A stretch of DNA of 42,631 nucleotides from an uncultured Clostridia bacterium (GCA_947625195.1 CANQNK010000018.1:1-42631), one strand, 5' to 3'. Positions 1 through 8,190 are shown, counted from the stretch's first letter. A program made the numbers and translations. The notes: generated by a model not told the origin, from the sequence alone.

Positions 1-141
1 CTTGATACGACTTGTGAGCAGTCGGCAGAGTGGGATCTTATTCTGCCCGACTATTATCCTGATATTTTCAGAATACTAAACACATCATATCACTCTGTCA
101 TTTTCATCAATTGCAATCCCAAATATATTGCCGCGATCTAA
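1..141 (+). pseudogene. SPOCS/DUF3794-domain protein, 3'-truncated fragment (5' end outside window)
   Basis: Reading from base 1, the + strand encodes a piece containing EQSAEWDLILPDYYPDIFRIL, which matches the hallmark of SPOCS (DUF3794) domains: an acidic stretch, then LPDY-x-PDI-x-RIL. These domains occur in clostridial and bacillar sporulation-associated proteins, often together with LysM. After about codon 28 (near base 84) the resemblance stops and the frame runs into sequence that is antisense to an acetyltransferase fragment, ending at TAA 139-141. The gene therefore seems to have lost nearly all of its 3' part. The start lies left of the window. The family call is by motif recognition; the truncation is inferred from the abrupt loss of similarity. 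Confidence 0.55.
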
Positions 142-267
142 GTAATTTGCCCTTATATCCAATAAGTCATCGTTGATTTTAGGCTTTCTTCCCAAGGCAT
201 CTTTGGCCTGCAAAACCATGAAAATCATATTATCCCGATAGCTTTCATCAAATACCCTGATTTTCAT
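85..267 (-). pseudogene. GNAT N-acetyltransferase, N-terminal fragment
   Basis: A 60-residue product starts at ATG 267, with a good GGAGAGGG ribosome-binding site just upstream. It carries the typical N-terminal portion of a GNAT acetyltransferase: a 'FMVLQAKDALGR' helix and, near the end, 'FGIAIDENDRVI'. The acetyl-CoA-binding part (beta4/alpha3, the R/Q-x-x-G-x-G/A loop) is missing because the reading frame ends at 85-87, exactly where a GNAT would continue with its 'IG' strand. Full-length relatives are about 150-170 residues. The promoter is still intact. It converges on the truncated SPOCS fragment; one deletion could have removed both 3' ends. It is unlikely to be functional. Confidence 0.6.
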
Positions 268-323
268 TATACCCTCTCCAAATCCCGATTTTTCAGTTAG
301 CCATAACGCCAACTTTATATATC

Positions 324-352
324 ATTATGCCATACTTTCCTCGAAAAAGCAA
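324..352 (-). promoter_or_regulatory. SigA-type promoter of the GNAT fragment
   Basis: On the minus strand a -35 TTGCTT (complement of 347-352) and a -10 CATAAT (complement of 324-329) are separated by 17 bp and lie about 50 bp upstream of ATG 267. The promoter still looks intact although the gene is truncated. Confidence 0.5.
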
Positions 353-371
353 TACCAGAAAGAATTTACGA

Positions 372-411
372 AAATCACTGAGCTCAGATCCAAGCTCAGT
401 GATTTTTTTTT
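372..411 (+). terminator. Rho-independent terminator
   Basis: A perfect 13-bp stem (372-384 with 393-405) with an 8-nt loop is followed by an uninterrupted T tract on the + strand. It may be the original terminator for the SPOCS gene or its neighbours, now standing alone. Nothing gene-like is visible between it and the next hairpin at 561. Confidence 0.8.
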
Positions 412-560
412 GATAATAAACTAGCAAATATGTTTAATACATAGATACCGGGAGCTAGTGTGAGTAATGTCATACCCGCAAAAAACGCAAACACTGCGCT
501 TTATACGCTTTGTTGTCCTCGTGATAACAGTTTAATAACACTTTCTAATTATTTATATAA

Positions 561-597
561 AGAGCTAACAGACTTTTGTCGTCTGTTAGCTCTTTTG
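561..597 (+). terminator. Rho-independent terminator
   Basis: A perfect 13-bp inverted repeat (561-573 with 581-593), loop TTTTGTC, is followed by TTT. Apart from this hairpin and the parS site at 795-810, I see no gene or other element in the stretch 413-858; the short open frames there lack ribosome-binding sites and family resemblance. Confidence 0.75.
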
Positions 598-794
598 CGT
601 TTATTTATCATTGAACTCGTTTTTAAATGCCTCGGCCGGCGCGGCGTTGAGTTTATGTGATTGCATTTTCACGTATTCAGGGTTCTCTCCACACTTTGTG
701 TAGTTATAACGCCAGAGTTCATATTTTTCCTGCTGCTTTACTCAACGGAAAGTTTCTCTGGAAGCATTTATCCAAACGCACACTTTACCAAAAA

Positions 795-810
795 TGTTCC
801 ACGTGAAACA
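795..810. other. parS: parS centromere site (ParB/Spo0J binding)
   Basis: The 16-mer TGTTCCACGTGAAACA at these positions is identical to the Bacillus subtilis parS sequence, an imperfect palindrome centred on CACGTG. In Firmicutes parS is bound by ParB (Spo0J), which spreads, binds CTP and loads SMC condensin. Sites cluster around the replication origin. It lies in a non-coding gap between convergent/terminated units, a usual setting. A chance occurrence of this 16-mer in 42 kb is very unlikely. The inference that the window is origin-proximal is mine. Confidence 0.9.
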
Positions 811-858
811 AATGTTCAAAACTTGCAGATTTATGTCTTTTTTACGCGAAAACGATAA

Positions 859-1122
859 TCATATTTCCCAATGGTCAACACTGTCGGGACAAAAGGTGTT
901 TATTTTAAGAGCTCTGAGCTCAACATAGCAGCCGCAAAGCGTACACATTCCAAAGGAAAGCTGTTTGCACTCTTTGCAGATTTCAAGACGGCGTTTATAT
1001 TCCTCTTCACTGCATCTCTTGTCCTTTGGGTACGAAGAAATATAGCCCTTTAAAGAGCGGATAAATTCATCTTCGTCAAGGCTGTCAAGAAGACATTTTC
1101 TGCAAAACGGCTTTGACATCAT
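859..1122 (-). CDS. DUF6171-type small Cys-rich protein
   Basis: This 87-residue protein has two Cys-pair clusters: CRKC near residue 7 and, towards the C-terminus, CKEC..MCTLCGCYVELRA....FCP. The pattern resembles the DUF6171 family of short clostridial proteins and implies a zinc- or metal-stabilised fold; function is unknown. The start ATG at 1122 overlaps the stop of the upstream arabinofuranosidase gene in an ATGA arrangement, so the two are probably translationally coupled; a second in-frame ATG lies one codon later. No transmembrane segment or signal peptide is visible. The DUF assignment is from memory of the motif. Confidence 0.75.
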   Translation of the reverse strand: MMSKPFCRKCLLDSLDEDEFIRSLKGYISSYPKDKRCSEEEYKRRLEICKECKQLSFGMCTLCGCYVELRALKINTFCPDSVDHWEI

Positions 1123-2597
1123 ACCTTGAATTTAAACGACGCGACCGAGTGGGCGGGAATAGTTGCAATAAGCTTGTTTTTGCATTTCTCAAAGCCGTTA
1201 TAGTCCGACAGTTTAACAGGGGTGTTTCCGTTAAAGTCGTTATATGCGTGAATTTCAGATGAAACTATCTGCGCCGAAACACCGCTTATTACTCCATACT
1301 CAGGATCAATAAGCATTTCGCAGTCCTCGTCAAGAGAGCAGTTTGAAACGGTGAGAAAAAGCTCCTCGTTTTTCTTTGAAAGAGAGTAGGTGAGCATAGG
1401 TATCGTCTTTCCCGCCTTTTCAAGCTCCGGAGCGGCAAGGCTTGTCTTTACAAGCTCTGCGTCGTGATGAGGCAGGTACATTTTGAATATATGATATGTC
1501 GGCGTTTTCACAAGACGGTTTCCCTCGCTTAAAAGAACTGACTGCAAAACATTCATAACCTGTGCCAGATTTGCCATAATAACACGGTCTGAACGGTTAT
1601 TGAAAATGTTCAGATTTGCCGCAGCAACGATGGCATCCCGCATGGTGTTTTGCTGATATAAAAATCCGGGATTTGTTCCCTTCTCAACGTCGTACCAGCA
1701 ACCCCATTCGTCAACAATAAGCTTTATTTTTCGCTCTGGATCGTACTTGTCCATAATAAGACCGTGTTTTGCGATTATCTCGTCCATATAAAGAGTTTTT
1801 GATATAGTTTCGTAGTATTCGTCGTCGTCAAATGTCAGAGCCGCTCCCTTTTTCTGCCAGTTACCCGTAGGCAGGGTGTAGTAGTGAAGCGTTATTGCCC
1901 CGGTGTGCCAGGGCTTTAAGTTTTGCATCAGCTCCTCAGTCCAGAAGTAGTCATCTGCGTTAGGACCGCATGCTATCTTCATCATACCTGGGTTGCTGTA
2001 GTTTTTTGCAAAGGTTTCATATTTTCTGTACTGGTCTGCGTATGCCTGTGCCCGCATATTTCCGCCGCAGCCCCAGTTTTCGTTTCCGATGCCGAGATAT
2101 TTGAGCGCCCACGGTTTTTCTCTGCCGTTTGCTCTGCGCTCGTTCGCCATAGGGGAATTGCCGCCGTGAGTTATGTATTCAAGCCAGCTTGCAAGCTCCC
2201 TGACCGTGCCGCTGCCCAGATTTCCCGCAAGATACGGTTCGCAGCCTAGCTTTTCACAGAGGTCAAAAAACTCATTCGTACCGAATGTGTTGTCCTCTAC
2301 AACTCCGCCCCAGTTTGTATTGAGTATCGGCTTGCGGTCTTTTCCAACACCGTCGTGCCAGTGATATTCGTCCGCAAAGCAACCGCCCGGCCAGCGCAAA
2401 ACGGGAATCCCTATTTCCTTAAGAGCCTCAATTACGTCATTTCTTACGCCGTTTGTGTTGGGGATTTGAGAGTCTTTTCCTACAAACATTCCTCCGTAAA
2501 TACACCTTCCAAGATGCTCGGAAAAATGACCGTATATTTCTTTGTTTATATGACTTAACGTCTTGTTTGGATCAAATTTTAAATACGCTGTCTTCAT
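1119..2597 (-). CDS. GH51 alpha-L-arabinofuranosidase
   Basis: This 492-residue enzyme removes terminal alpha-L-arabinofuranosyl residues from arabinan, arabinoxylan or derived oligosaccharides. It shows a GH51 (clan GH-A) layout: an N-terminal (beta/alpha)8 barrel with LRWPGGCFADEYHW (about 67-80), the acid/base Glu173 in GIGNENWG, the nucleophile Glu297 in VDEWG, and a C-terminal beta-sandwich from about residue 370. There is no signal peptide, so it acts in the cytoplasm on imported oligosaccharides. Length fits the family. It is followed by the overlapping DUF6171 gene. No arabinose transporter or regulator lies beside it, and the upstream HD gene is only 29 bp away in the same direction, so they may share a transcript. 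Confidence 0.95.
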   Translation of the reverse strand: MKTAYLKFDPNKTLSHINKEIYGHFSEHLGRCIYGGMFVGKDSQIPNTNGVRNDVIEALKEIGIPVLRWPGGCFADEYHWHDGVGKDRKPILNTNWGGVVEDNTFGTNEFFDLCEKLGCEPYLAGNLGSGTVRELASWLEYITHGGNSPMANERRANGREKPWALKYLGIGNENWGCGGNMRAQAYADQYRKYETFAKNYSNPGMMKIACGPNADDYFWTEELMQNLKPWHTGAITLHYYTLPTGNWQKKGAALTFDDDEYYETISKTLYMDEIIAKHGLIMDKYDPERKIKLIVDEWGCWYDVEKGTNPGFLYQQNTMRDAIVAAANLNIFNNRSDRVIMANLAQVMNVLQSVLLSEGNRLVKTPTYHIFKMYLPHHDAELVKTSLAAPELEKAGKTIPMLTYSLSKKNEELFLTVSNCSLDEDCEMLIDPEYGVISGVSAQIVSSEIHAYNDFNGNTPVKLSDYNGFEKCKNKLIATIPAHSVASFKFKV

Positions 2598-2626
2598 ACA
2601 AAAAATCCTTTCTGTCTATGCCTTGT

Positions 2627-3214
2627 TTATCCGTTTCTGTCCTCGAGAAAAAACGTGGCCTCCATATCTGCAATGTTAAGTGCCAGAGCAAGAGGAAACA
2701 TATCAAGTGCGTTACCTACGGTGTTTTTATTCTCTTCTCCGGAAAAACCCATATGATAACGGATCGCAAAAGCTTCGTCCCTGGTAAGCCGCATAAATCC
2801 CGAAATTATGTAAACGCTTTTTTCTCCGTGGCCATAGGGGAGAGTATCGTCAAATCTATATGTGGGAACCTTTATCCACGTTCCCGTTTCGTCCTTGACA
2901 TTTCTGTAATCCTTTTTGTATACGTTTGTCTTGCAGATATCGTGTAAAAGGGCTACAACGGCAACGCTTTCCTCAGAAAAATCAAGAGAGAATTTTTCCT
3001 TAGCCTCGGGTCTGTTTAGATAGCTTTTCAGACATTCGTATACATTTAAGCTGTGCTCTAAAAGTCCTCCCTCGTATGCTCCGTGGTAACGGGTTGACGC
3101 GGGAGCTGTAAAAAAATCACACGCAGGGCTTAAAAGATAATCCAGCAGCCTTTGAGAGCCATCTCGTTTGATATTATCGCTGAATATTTCGATGAATCTT
3201 TCTTTATTTGTCAT
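2627..3214 (-). CDS. HD-domain hydrolase
   Basis: The product is about 195 residues. It has an HD metal-dependent phosphohydrolase core: YHGAYEGGLLEHSLNV with the first His, then ALLHDICKTN with the HD doublet, and later GHGEKS and RYHMG histidines. The arrangement resembles the HD domain of YhaM-like nucleases, but the OB-fold part of YhaM is absent, so the substrate is unknown. I place the start at ATG 3214 rather than at an upstream in-frame codon near 3295, because the promoter (-10 at 3248-3253) lies between the two. A purine-rich AGGAAAGGA precedes the chosen start at a slightly long distance. It probably shares a transcript with the arabinofuranosidase gene downstream. Confidence 0.85.
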   Translation of the reverse strand: MTNKERFIEIFSDNIKRDGSQRLLDYLLSPACDFFTAPASTRYHGAYEGGLLEHSLNVYECLKSYLNRPEAKEKFSLDFSEESVAVVALLHDICKTNVYKKDYRNVKDETGTWIKVPTYRFDDTLPYGHGEKSVYIISGFMRLTRDEAFAIRYHMGFSGEENKNTVGNALDMFPLALALNIADMEATFFLEDRNG

Positions 3215-3247
3215 TCTGATGACCGTTCCTTTCCTGATTCTTACACA

Positions 3248-3276
3248 AGTATACCATAAATCCGTTTTGCTTTCAA
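3248..3276 (-). promoter_or_regulatory. SigA promoter for the HD hydrolase operon
   Basis: On the minus strand TTGAAA (complement of 3271-3276) and TATACT (complement of 3248-3253) are spaced 17 bp apart. It is divergent from, and only a few bases away from, the promoter at 3281-3309, so a single regulator could act on both. Confidence 0.75.
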
Positions 3277-3280
3277 GTGC

Positions 3281-3309
3281 TTGCCCGGTGCGCAAATTTG
3301 TGGTATACT
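3281..3309 (+). promoter_or_regulatory. SigA promoter for the Cof-type HAD gene
   Basis: TTGCCC at 3281-3286 and TATACT at 3304-3309 are 17 bp apart, about 30 bp upstream of the GTG start at 3345. The divergent partner promoter is at 3248-3276. Confidence 0.65.
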
Positions 3310-3344
3310 AAGACTTAAGAAAAAACGGGTGAAAGAGAAATTCT

Positions 3345-4139
3345 GTGAAGGGGTGTATTTTAACATTGGAGAAAGTGCTTTTGTTTGACCTTGACGGAAC
3401 ACTTTTAAGAAGTGATAAAACAATATCACCATACACGACAAAAGTTTTGCAAAAATGCAGGGAAAGAGGTCTTATATTAGGAATAGCCACTGCAAGAAGC
3501 GAAATGAATGCACGCAGGTTTATTTCAGAGGTAAACCCTGAGATAGTCGTATCCAGCAACGGTGCGCTTGTGAGCTTTAAGGGTAAAAGTATTTATCGCT
3601 GTGAGTTTTCTAAAGAGGATACAAAAACTATCATAGATACTGCAAGAGCAGCCTTGGGCAGCGACTGTGAGATTACTGTGGACACTGCTGATAAGCACTA
3701 CTGGAATTATAAGGTCTTTCCGCTTGATTTAGACTCAAGCTGGGGCGAAACTACATACACCGATTACAGCCGGTTTTGTGAAACAGCCTTGAAAATATGC
3801 ATAGGTTTCAAGGATGAAGAACTCGCACGGCAGATAGCCGATAGCGTTGGGGACTGCTCATACTTTAAGTTTTCAGACGGGGACTGGTATCAGTTCAGCA
3901 GGAAGTTAGCAACAAAAGAAAACGCCGTTGCAGAGCTATCAAAAGCGGTGGGAATAGAGACTGCTGATATAACCGCTTTCGGAGATGATTTTATAGATAT
4001 TAAAATGCTGAGAGTCTGCGGAAAAGGCGTCGCGGTGGGTAACGCAATAAACGAGGTAAAGAAAATAGCAGACGTGGTTATCGATACGAATGACAATGAC
4101 GGCATTGCAAAGTATTTGTCTGATGTATATAATTTATAA
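3345..4139 (+). CDS. Cof-type HAD-IIB phosphatase
   Basis: The 264-residue protein belongs to the Cof/HAD-IIB hydrolases, which dephosphorylate sugar phosphates, flavin or cofactor phosphates. Motif I FDLDGTLL (nucleophile Asp15), motif II 'TARS' near residue 49, and motif IV GDDFIDIKML near residue 215 are all present, with the mixed alpha/beta C2 cap between. The start is uncertain: GTG 3345 gives a short N-terminal extension, while TTG 3366 lies 12 nt after a stronger AAGGGG. It stands alone with its own promoter. The natural substrate cannot be told from sequence. Confidence 0.9.
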   Translation: MKGCILTLEKVLLFDLDGTLLRSDKTISPYTTKVLQKCRERGLILGIATARSEMNARRFISEVNPEIVVSSNGALVSFKGKSIYRCEFSKEDTKTIIDTARAALGSDCEITVDTADKHYWNYKVFPLDLDSSWGETTYTDYSRFCETALKICIGFKDEELARQIADSVGDCSYFKFSDGDWYQFSRKLATKENAVAELSKAVGIETADITAFGDDFIDIKMLRVCGKGVAVGNAINEVKKIADVVIDTNDNDGIAKYLSDVYNL

Positions 4140-4261
4140 AGGACAATAACTCATGAGCGTTATGTGCAGTTGTACCGACGATTTACAAACAGACTTTGCT
4201 CTCAATTCTTATAAATTGCTTTTATAACTATTATTTATTGCATTGCACTTAGGGAGGAACT

Positions 4262-6112
4262 ATGTACAGAGAAAAGATTGAAAAAATTCTGCCGAGCGTT
4301 CAAAAGCCCGCCAGATACATCGGCGGAGAGCACGGCAGCGTCGTAAAGGATAAAAATAAAGTAAGCGTGCGCTTTGCTTTCTGCTTTCCCGATACATACG
4401 ACGTTGGAATGAGCCATCTGGGTATGAAGATACTTTACGGCCTTAAAAACTCGGTAGATGACTACTGGTGCGAAAGGGTTTTTCAGCCTGAGCCCGATTA
4501 TGAACAGAAAATGCGGGAGGAGGGTATCCTTCTTTACGGGCTTGAGAGCTTAGAGCCAATAAAGGATTTTGACTTTATAGGCTTTACGCTTCAATATGAG
4601 CTCAGCTACACAAATGTCCTTAATATGCTTGACCTTGCAGGCGTGCCGCTGCACGCACGTGACAGAAAGGACTTATCCCCAATAGTAGTAGCGGGAGGTC
4701 CGTGCGTGTGTAATCCGGAGCCGCTTGCAGACTTTTTTGACATTTTTATTTTGGGCGAGGGCGAAAAGGTAAACTTAGAGCTTATGGAGCTTTACAAGAC
4801 TATGAAGGAAAAGGGCGCAGGCAAGGAGGAGTTTTTGCTTAATGCCGCAAAAATTGAGGGCGTTTATGTTCCTGGTTTTTATGACTTCGAGTATAACTGT
4901 GACGGTACGGTGAAGTCCTGCACGCCGAACAGAAACGGCGTTCCCGAAAGGGTGAGAAAAAGGGTAATTGAAGATCTTGACAGTGTTTATTATCCCGATG
5001 ACTTCGTTGTTCCATTCACTAAAATCGTTCACGACCGCGCGGTGGTAGAGGTTTTGCGCGGATGCATAAGAGGATGCAGATTCTGTCAGGCAGGCTTTAT
5101 ATACCGTCCGTTTCGGGAGAAAAGTGTTGATACGATAAAACGCAACACTAAGGACCTTTGTAAAAGCACGGGATATGAGGAAGTATCTCTTTCAAGTCTT
5201 TCTACCAGTGACCACACCCGGGTAAATGAGCTTTTAGCCGAGCTTGTTGACTATACAAAGGACGAGCAGATATCTCTTTCTCTGCCGTCACTCAGGGTCG
5301 ATAACTTCAGCGAGGAGGTTCTCAATAAAATTTCAACTGTACGAAAAAGCGGACTTACCTTTGCTCCTGAAGCGGGTACTCAACGCCTCAGGAATGTTAT
5401 CAACAAAAATGTGAGCGAGGAAGAGATAATGCGCTCCTGCAAAATAGCCTTTGAGGGCGGATATACCTCGGTTAAGCTTTACTTTATGCTGGGACTCCCG
5501 ACCGAAACTATGGAGGATATTGAGGGAATGGCTGATACTGCGCATAAGATAATCGATTTGTTTTACTCCATACCAAAAGAAAAAAGAGGAAAGGGCTCTG
5601 TAAGTGTTTCGATATCATGCGCGACCTTTGTGCCGAAGCCGTTTACTCCTTTTGAATTTGAGCCGCAGGCCACAAGGCAGGAGGTAACCGAAAAGCAGGA
5701 GCACCTGATATCTTGTCTTAAGACCAGAAAAATCAAAGCGAGCTGGCACGATTATAACGTAAGTCTTCTGGAAGCGGCTCTTGCAAGGGGCGACAGGCGG
5801 CTGGGAGCCGTTATTGAAAAGGCTTGGCGGCGAGGCTGCAAAATGGACAGCTGGGACGAATACTTTAAACCTGATATATGGTGGAAAACCTTTGAGGACC
5901 TTAATATTGACCCTGAGTTTTACGCCTGCCGAAAGAGAGATTACTCTGAGGTGTTTGCGTGGGATCATCTTGACTATATGGTGTCAAAAAGCTTCTTTAT
6001 AAGGGAAAACAAGCTTGCTCACGAGGCTAAGACCACACCTAATTGTAAGGAAAAATGCTCTGGCTGCGGAGTTAAAAAAGAGTGCGGAGGTGTATACTGT
6101 GGAGGAAAATAG
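4262..6112 (+). CDS. B12-binding-type radical SAM protein (TIGR03960 family)
   Basis: The 616-residue protein has an N-terminal region with a cobalamin-binding-like Rossmann fold (about 35-180, including 'DVGMSHLG' and 'VVAGGPCVCNPEP') and a radical SAM barrel with the cluster motif C268-x3-C272-x2-C275 in RGCIRGCRFC. The C-terminal tail has a further Cys cluster (CKEKCSGCGVKKECGG..C) that could hold another metal centre. The family is called TIGR03960 and in many Firmicutes and Actinobacteria sits directly before a DUF2344 gene, as here with a 14-bp overlap, and near ribosomal or RNase genes. A role in RNA or ribosome modification has been suggested from context but the reaction is unknown. 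A clear AGGGAGGA precedes the ATG. Confidence 0.9.
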   Translation: MYREKIEKILPSVQKPARYIGGEHGSVVKDKNKVSVRFAFCFPDTYDVGMSHLGMKILYGLKNSVDDYWCERVFQPEPDYEQKMREEGILLYGLESLEPIKDFDFIGFTLQYELSYTNVLNMLDLAGVPLHARDRKDLSPIVVAGGPCVCNPEPLADFFDIFILGEGEKVNLELMELYKTMKEKGAGKEEFLLNAAKIEGVYVPGFYDFEYNCDGTVKSCTPNRNGVPERVRKRVIEDLDSVYYPDDFVVPFTKIVHDRAVVEVLRGCIRGCRFCQAGFIYRPFREKSVDTIKRNTKDLCKSTGYEEVSLSSLSTSDHTRVNELLAELVDYTKDEQISLSLPSLRVDNFSEEVLNKISTVRKSGLTFAPEAGTQRLRNVINKNVSEEEIMRSCKIAFEGGYTSVKLYFMLGLPTETMEDIEGMADTAHKIIDLFYSIPKEKRGKGSVSVSISCATFVPKPFTPFEFEPQATRQEVTEKQEHLISCLKTRKIKASWHDYNVSLLEAALARGDRRLGAVIEKAWRRGCKMDSWDEYFKPDIWWKTFEDLNIDPEFYACRKRDYSEVFAWDHLDYMVSKSFFIRENKLAHEAKTTPNCKEKCSGCGVKKECGGVYCGGK

Positions 6113-6749
6113 GTTCGACCGACGTATTACTTTTTCAAAATCCGGCAGGGCGGTTTATATCTCTCATCTTGATCTGATGCGGACTATGCAGAGAGCTTTT
6201 AAGCGTGCAGGGCTTCCCATATGGTATACGCAGGGCTTTAATCCGCACGCTTACATTATGTTTCCGCTTGCGCTTTCTCTGGGAATTTCAAGCAACGTCG
6301 AAATAATGGACGCCTCGCTTACGGAGGATATTCCCTGTGATGAGGTGACAAAAATGCTCAACTCTGCCTTGCCGACAGGACTTAAGATAATCAAAACCGC
6401 CATTCCTGTAAAAAAGCACACTGCTATAAAAAAAGCCGAATACGAAATTATATTAAACGCCGGGGAAAGTGACTTTAACGAATTTATTTCCCGGGAAAAA
6501 ATAGAGATAAAAAAGAAAACCAAGAAAAGTTATGAAAAGCTCATAGATATCAAGCCAGACATTGAGGTGCTCGGGCTTAGATGTACAGGCGGGGAGCTTT
6601 TCATAAGCGTTCGGCTTCCGGCAGGGTGCGGCTTAAACATAAATCCATCGGTTCTGATCGAAGCTTTTTCTGAGTTTACCGGTGAAATATATACAGCCAA
6701 AGTAAGTCGCACAAGGATACTTGATCAAAACGGTGAGGAGTATTGCTAA
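6099..6749 (+). CDS. DUF2344 protein (TIGR03936 family), partner of the radical SAM gene
   Basis: This protein of 216 residues has the N-terminal FSKSGRAVYISHLDLMR motif and 'AFKRAGLPIWYTQGFNPH', which define the TIGR03936/DUF2344 family. In many genomes the domain is fused to, or follows, the TIGR03960 radical SAM protein, so the two probably act together on the same substrate. I chose GTG 6099, 8 nt after GGAGG, over an upstream in-frame start at 6015 that would lie deep inside the preceding gene and lacks a ribosome-binding site. It overlaps the preceding gene by 14 bp, consistent with coupling. Function unknown. Confidence 0.88.
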   Translation: MEENRFDRRITFSKSGRAVYISHLDLMRTMQRAFKRAGLPIWYTQGFNPHAYIMFPLALSLGISSNVEIMDASLTEDIPCDEVTKMLNSALPTGLKIIKTAIPVKKHTAIKKAEYEIILNAGESDFNEFISREKIEIKKKTKKSYEKLIDIKPDIEVLGLRCTGGELFISVRLPAGCGLNINPSVLIEAFSEFTGEIYTAKVSRTRILDQNGEEYC

Positions 6750-6847
6750 AACTGTGGCAAAATCTGATATTCATAAGACTTTACGCAAATTTGTTTCGTT
6801 CATTATTGACAGCAGATAACAGATATTAATAAATTTTCCAAAAAACT

Positions 6848-6876
6848 ATTGCATTTTATTTTAAGATGTGATATAA
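6848..6876 (+). promoter_or_regulatory. SigA promoter of rplS
   Basis: TTGCAT at 6848-6853 and a consensus TATAAT at 6871-6876 are exactly 17 bp apart, giving a leader of about 130 nt before the GTG of rplS. Confidence 0.8.
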
Positions 6877-6883
6877 TATCAAA

Positions 6884-7015
6884 GCATTTGAAAATCCGTC
6901 GCGAAATCCGACGGGAGTTAATGCGTATCAGCCGATATACATTAAAGCGGACAGTCCTCTGGCACTGCAACAGGGCAGGGCGTATGAATGTCTGAAAAAA
7001 CAGGAGGTATTTAAA
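6884..7015 (+). promoter_or_regulatory. rplS 5' leader, candidate L19 autoregulatory element
   Basis: The transcript leader carries a clear hairpin (CCGTCG 6895-6900 with CGACGG 6908-6913) and further pairing potential before the strong CAGGAGGT ribosome-binding site. Firmicutes have a described structured leader upstream of L19 thought to mediate feedback by the ribosomal protein. Position and length fit, but I cannot confirm a covariance match by eye. Confidence 0.45.
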
Positions 7016-7360
7016 GTGGACGCTTTAAAACTGATTTCAAATTCAAGCCTTAAGGCTGAAGTTCCTGAGCTTAACATAGGCGACACCGTTAAGGTCCATG
7101 TTAAGATCAAGGAGGGCGACAAGTCGAGAATTCAGGTGTTTGAGGGAACTATCATTGCTAAAAAGCACGGCGGCGTAAGCGAGACCTTCACGGTCAGAAG
7201 AGTTGCTCACGGCTGCGGAATCGAGAGAGTTTTCCCGGTACATTCGCCGGTTGTTGACAAGGTTGAGATTGTTAGAAGCGGTAAGGTTAGAAGAGCTAAG
7301 CTCTACTATCTGAGAAACAGAGTAGGTAAAGCCGCTAAGGTTAAAGAAGCAATCAGATAA
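7016..7360 (+). CDS. rplS: 50S ribosomal protein L19
   Basis: The 114-residue product is a full-length L19, which sits at the 30S-50S interface. Diagnostic segments are '[29 protein letters not shown]', '[20 protein letters not shown]' and '[22 protein letters not shown]'. The start is GTG after CAGGAGG. It has its own promoter and leader and a strong terminator, so it is transcribed separately. In related genomes it is followed directly by lepB/rbgA/rnhB; here two minus-strand genes interrupt that order. Confidence 0.98.
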   Translation: MDALKLISNSSLKAEVPELNIGDTVKVHVKIKEGDKSRIQVFEGTIIAKKHGGVSETFTVRRVAHGCGIERVFPVHSPVVDKVEIVRSGKVRRAKLYYLRNRVGKAAKVKEAIR

Positions 7361-7362
7361 TC

Positions 7363-7400
7363 AAAAAAACGGAGCGCATTTGTGGTGCGCTCCGTTTTTT
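7363..7400 (+). terminator. Terminator of rplS
   Basis: A perfect 10-bp stem (7369-7378 with 7386-7395), 7-nt loop, is followed by a T run and preceded by an A run, so it may also stop minus-strand transcription arriving from the HAD gene. Confidence 0.9.
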
Positions 7401-7488
7401 ATAAGCTATCAAATTACAATTATTGACTTTTAATCAATTTCTAAATGTGAAGCAAATTTAGCTATATTCATTTTACAACTTTTAGAAT

Positions 7489-8190
7489 CTATTCCATAGT
7501 ATTTATTATACCCGGCAATTCTTTTAAAGAAGCAATCTCATGCTCTTGACCAAAGTTCTTATCCTCTTTGCTTCTATTTATAAGGACAGATACTGCACCT
7601 GCGTTCTTAGCACATAAGATATCTTTCATTTCGTCTCCAACAAAAATTATCTTTTTCGTATCTACTTCAAGTTGATTTGCAATCAGTTGCAGTCCTTCAG
7701 CGTTTGGTTTGCGATATCCTATATCATTTGATGTATAAGGGTATTGAATGTATTTCATAATAGGAGCTATATCTTCAAGCGCGTACTTATTATCCATTCC
7801 ATAAGCCACATCAGTTAATGTTCCAACTACAATTCTTTTATTATTAAGTTCTTGCAAAGTATCCTCAACCTCTGGAAAAATCACAGCGTCATTTCTAAAA
7901 AATGAATAAAATGAGTCCTTAAATTCTTCTATTTGATTTTTTTCAAGATTTGTAATCTCAATCATTTCGCCAAAAATAGTATTTGAAGAAACTTCCCGTC
8001 CCCTAGGGTTGATTCTTGTATTATATTTTGTTAAAACTTCAATTGCATTTTTATAATCATTTTCCGAAAAATTAAGATTGCAATCATTAGCCATTTTTTC
8101 AAGTGCCGGACGATATAACTTTGACCAATTCAATGGCTTGTCATATGTTACCAATGTTTCTCCGATATCAAAAATAACTGCCTTGATCAT
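7489..8190 (-). CDS. HAD-superfamily hydrolase (subfamily IA)
   Basis: The 233-residue protein has HAD motif I VIFDIGETL (nucleophile Asp8), a helical cap (about 20-95), motif II 'GTLTDVAYG' near 125-133, the motif III Lys in 'GYRKPNAEG', and motif IV 'IFVGDEMKDI'. It is a complete phosphatase of the phosphoglycolate phosphatase/haloacid dehalogenase-like type; the substrate is unknown. It starts 24 bp after the stop of the M24 peptidase gene, so both form one minus-strand operon. Both genes are visibly more AT-rich than the rplS and lepB genes around them and face the other way, which suggests insertion by transfer. Confidence 0.88.
   Translation of the reverse strand: MIKAVIFDIGETLVTYDKPLNWSKLYRPALEKMANDCNLNFSENDYKNAIEVLTKYNTRINPRGREVSSNTIFGEMIEITNLEKNQIEEFKDSFYSFFRNDAVIFPEVEDTLQELNNKRIVVGTLTDVAYGMDNKYALEDIAPIMKYIQYPYTSNDIGYRKPNAEGLQLIANQLEVDTKKIIFVGDEMKDILCAKNAGAVSVLINRSKEDKNFGQEHEIASLKELPGIINTME

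Noticed and set aside
460-858. Two short plus-strand open frames (460-660 and 661-858)
   Set aside because: They run across a terminator hairpin and the parS site, have no ribosome-binding sites and look random.
2453-2947. 164-codon plus-strand open frame opposite the arabinofuranosidase and HD genes
   Set aside because: Shadow of two well-supported minus-strand genes; it spans their intergenic region without any coding signature of its own.
4154-4228. 24-codon frame with two Cys before the B12-type radical SAM gene, as a peptide substrate
   Set aside because: No ribosome-binding site, and the TIGR03960/DUF2344 pair is not a peptide-maturation system as far as known.
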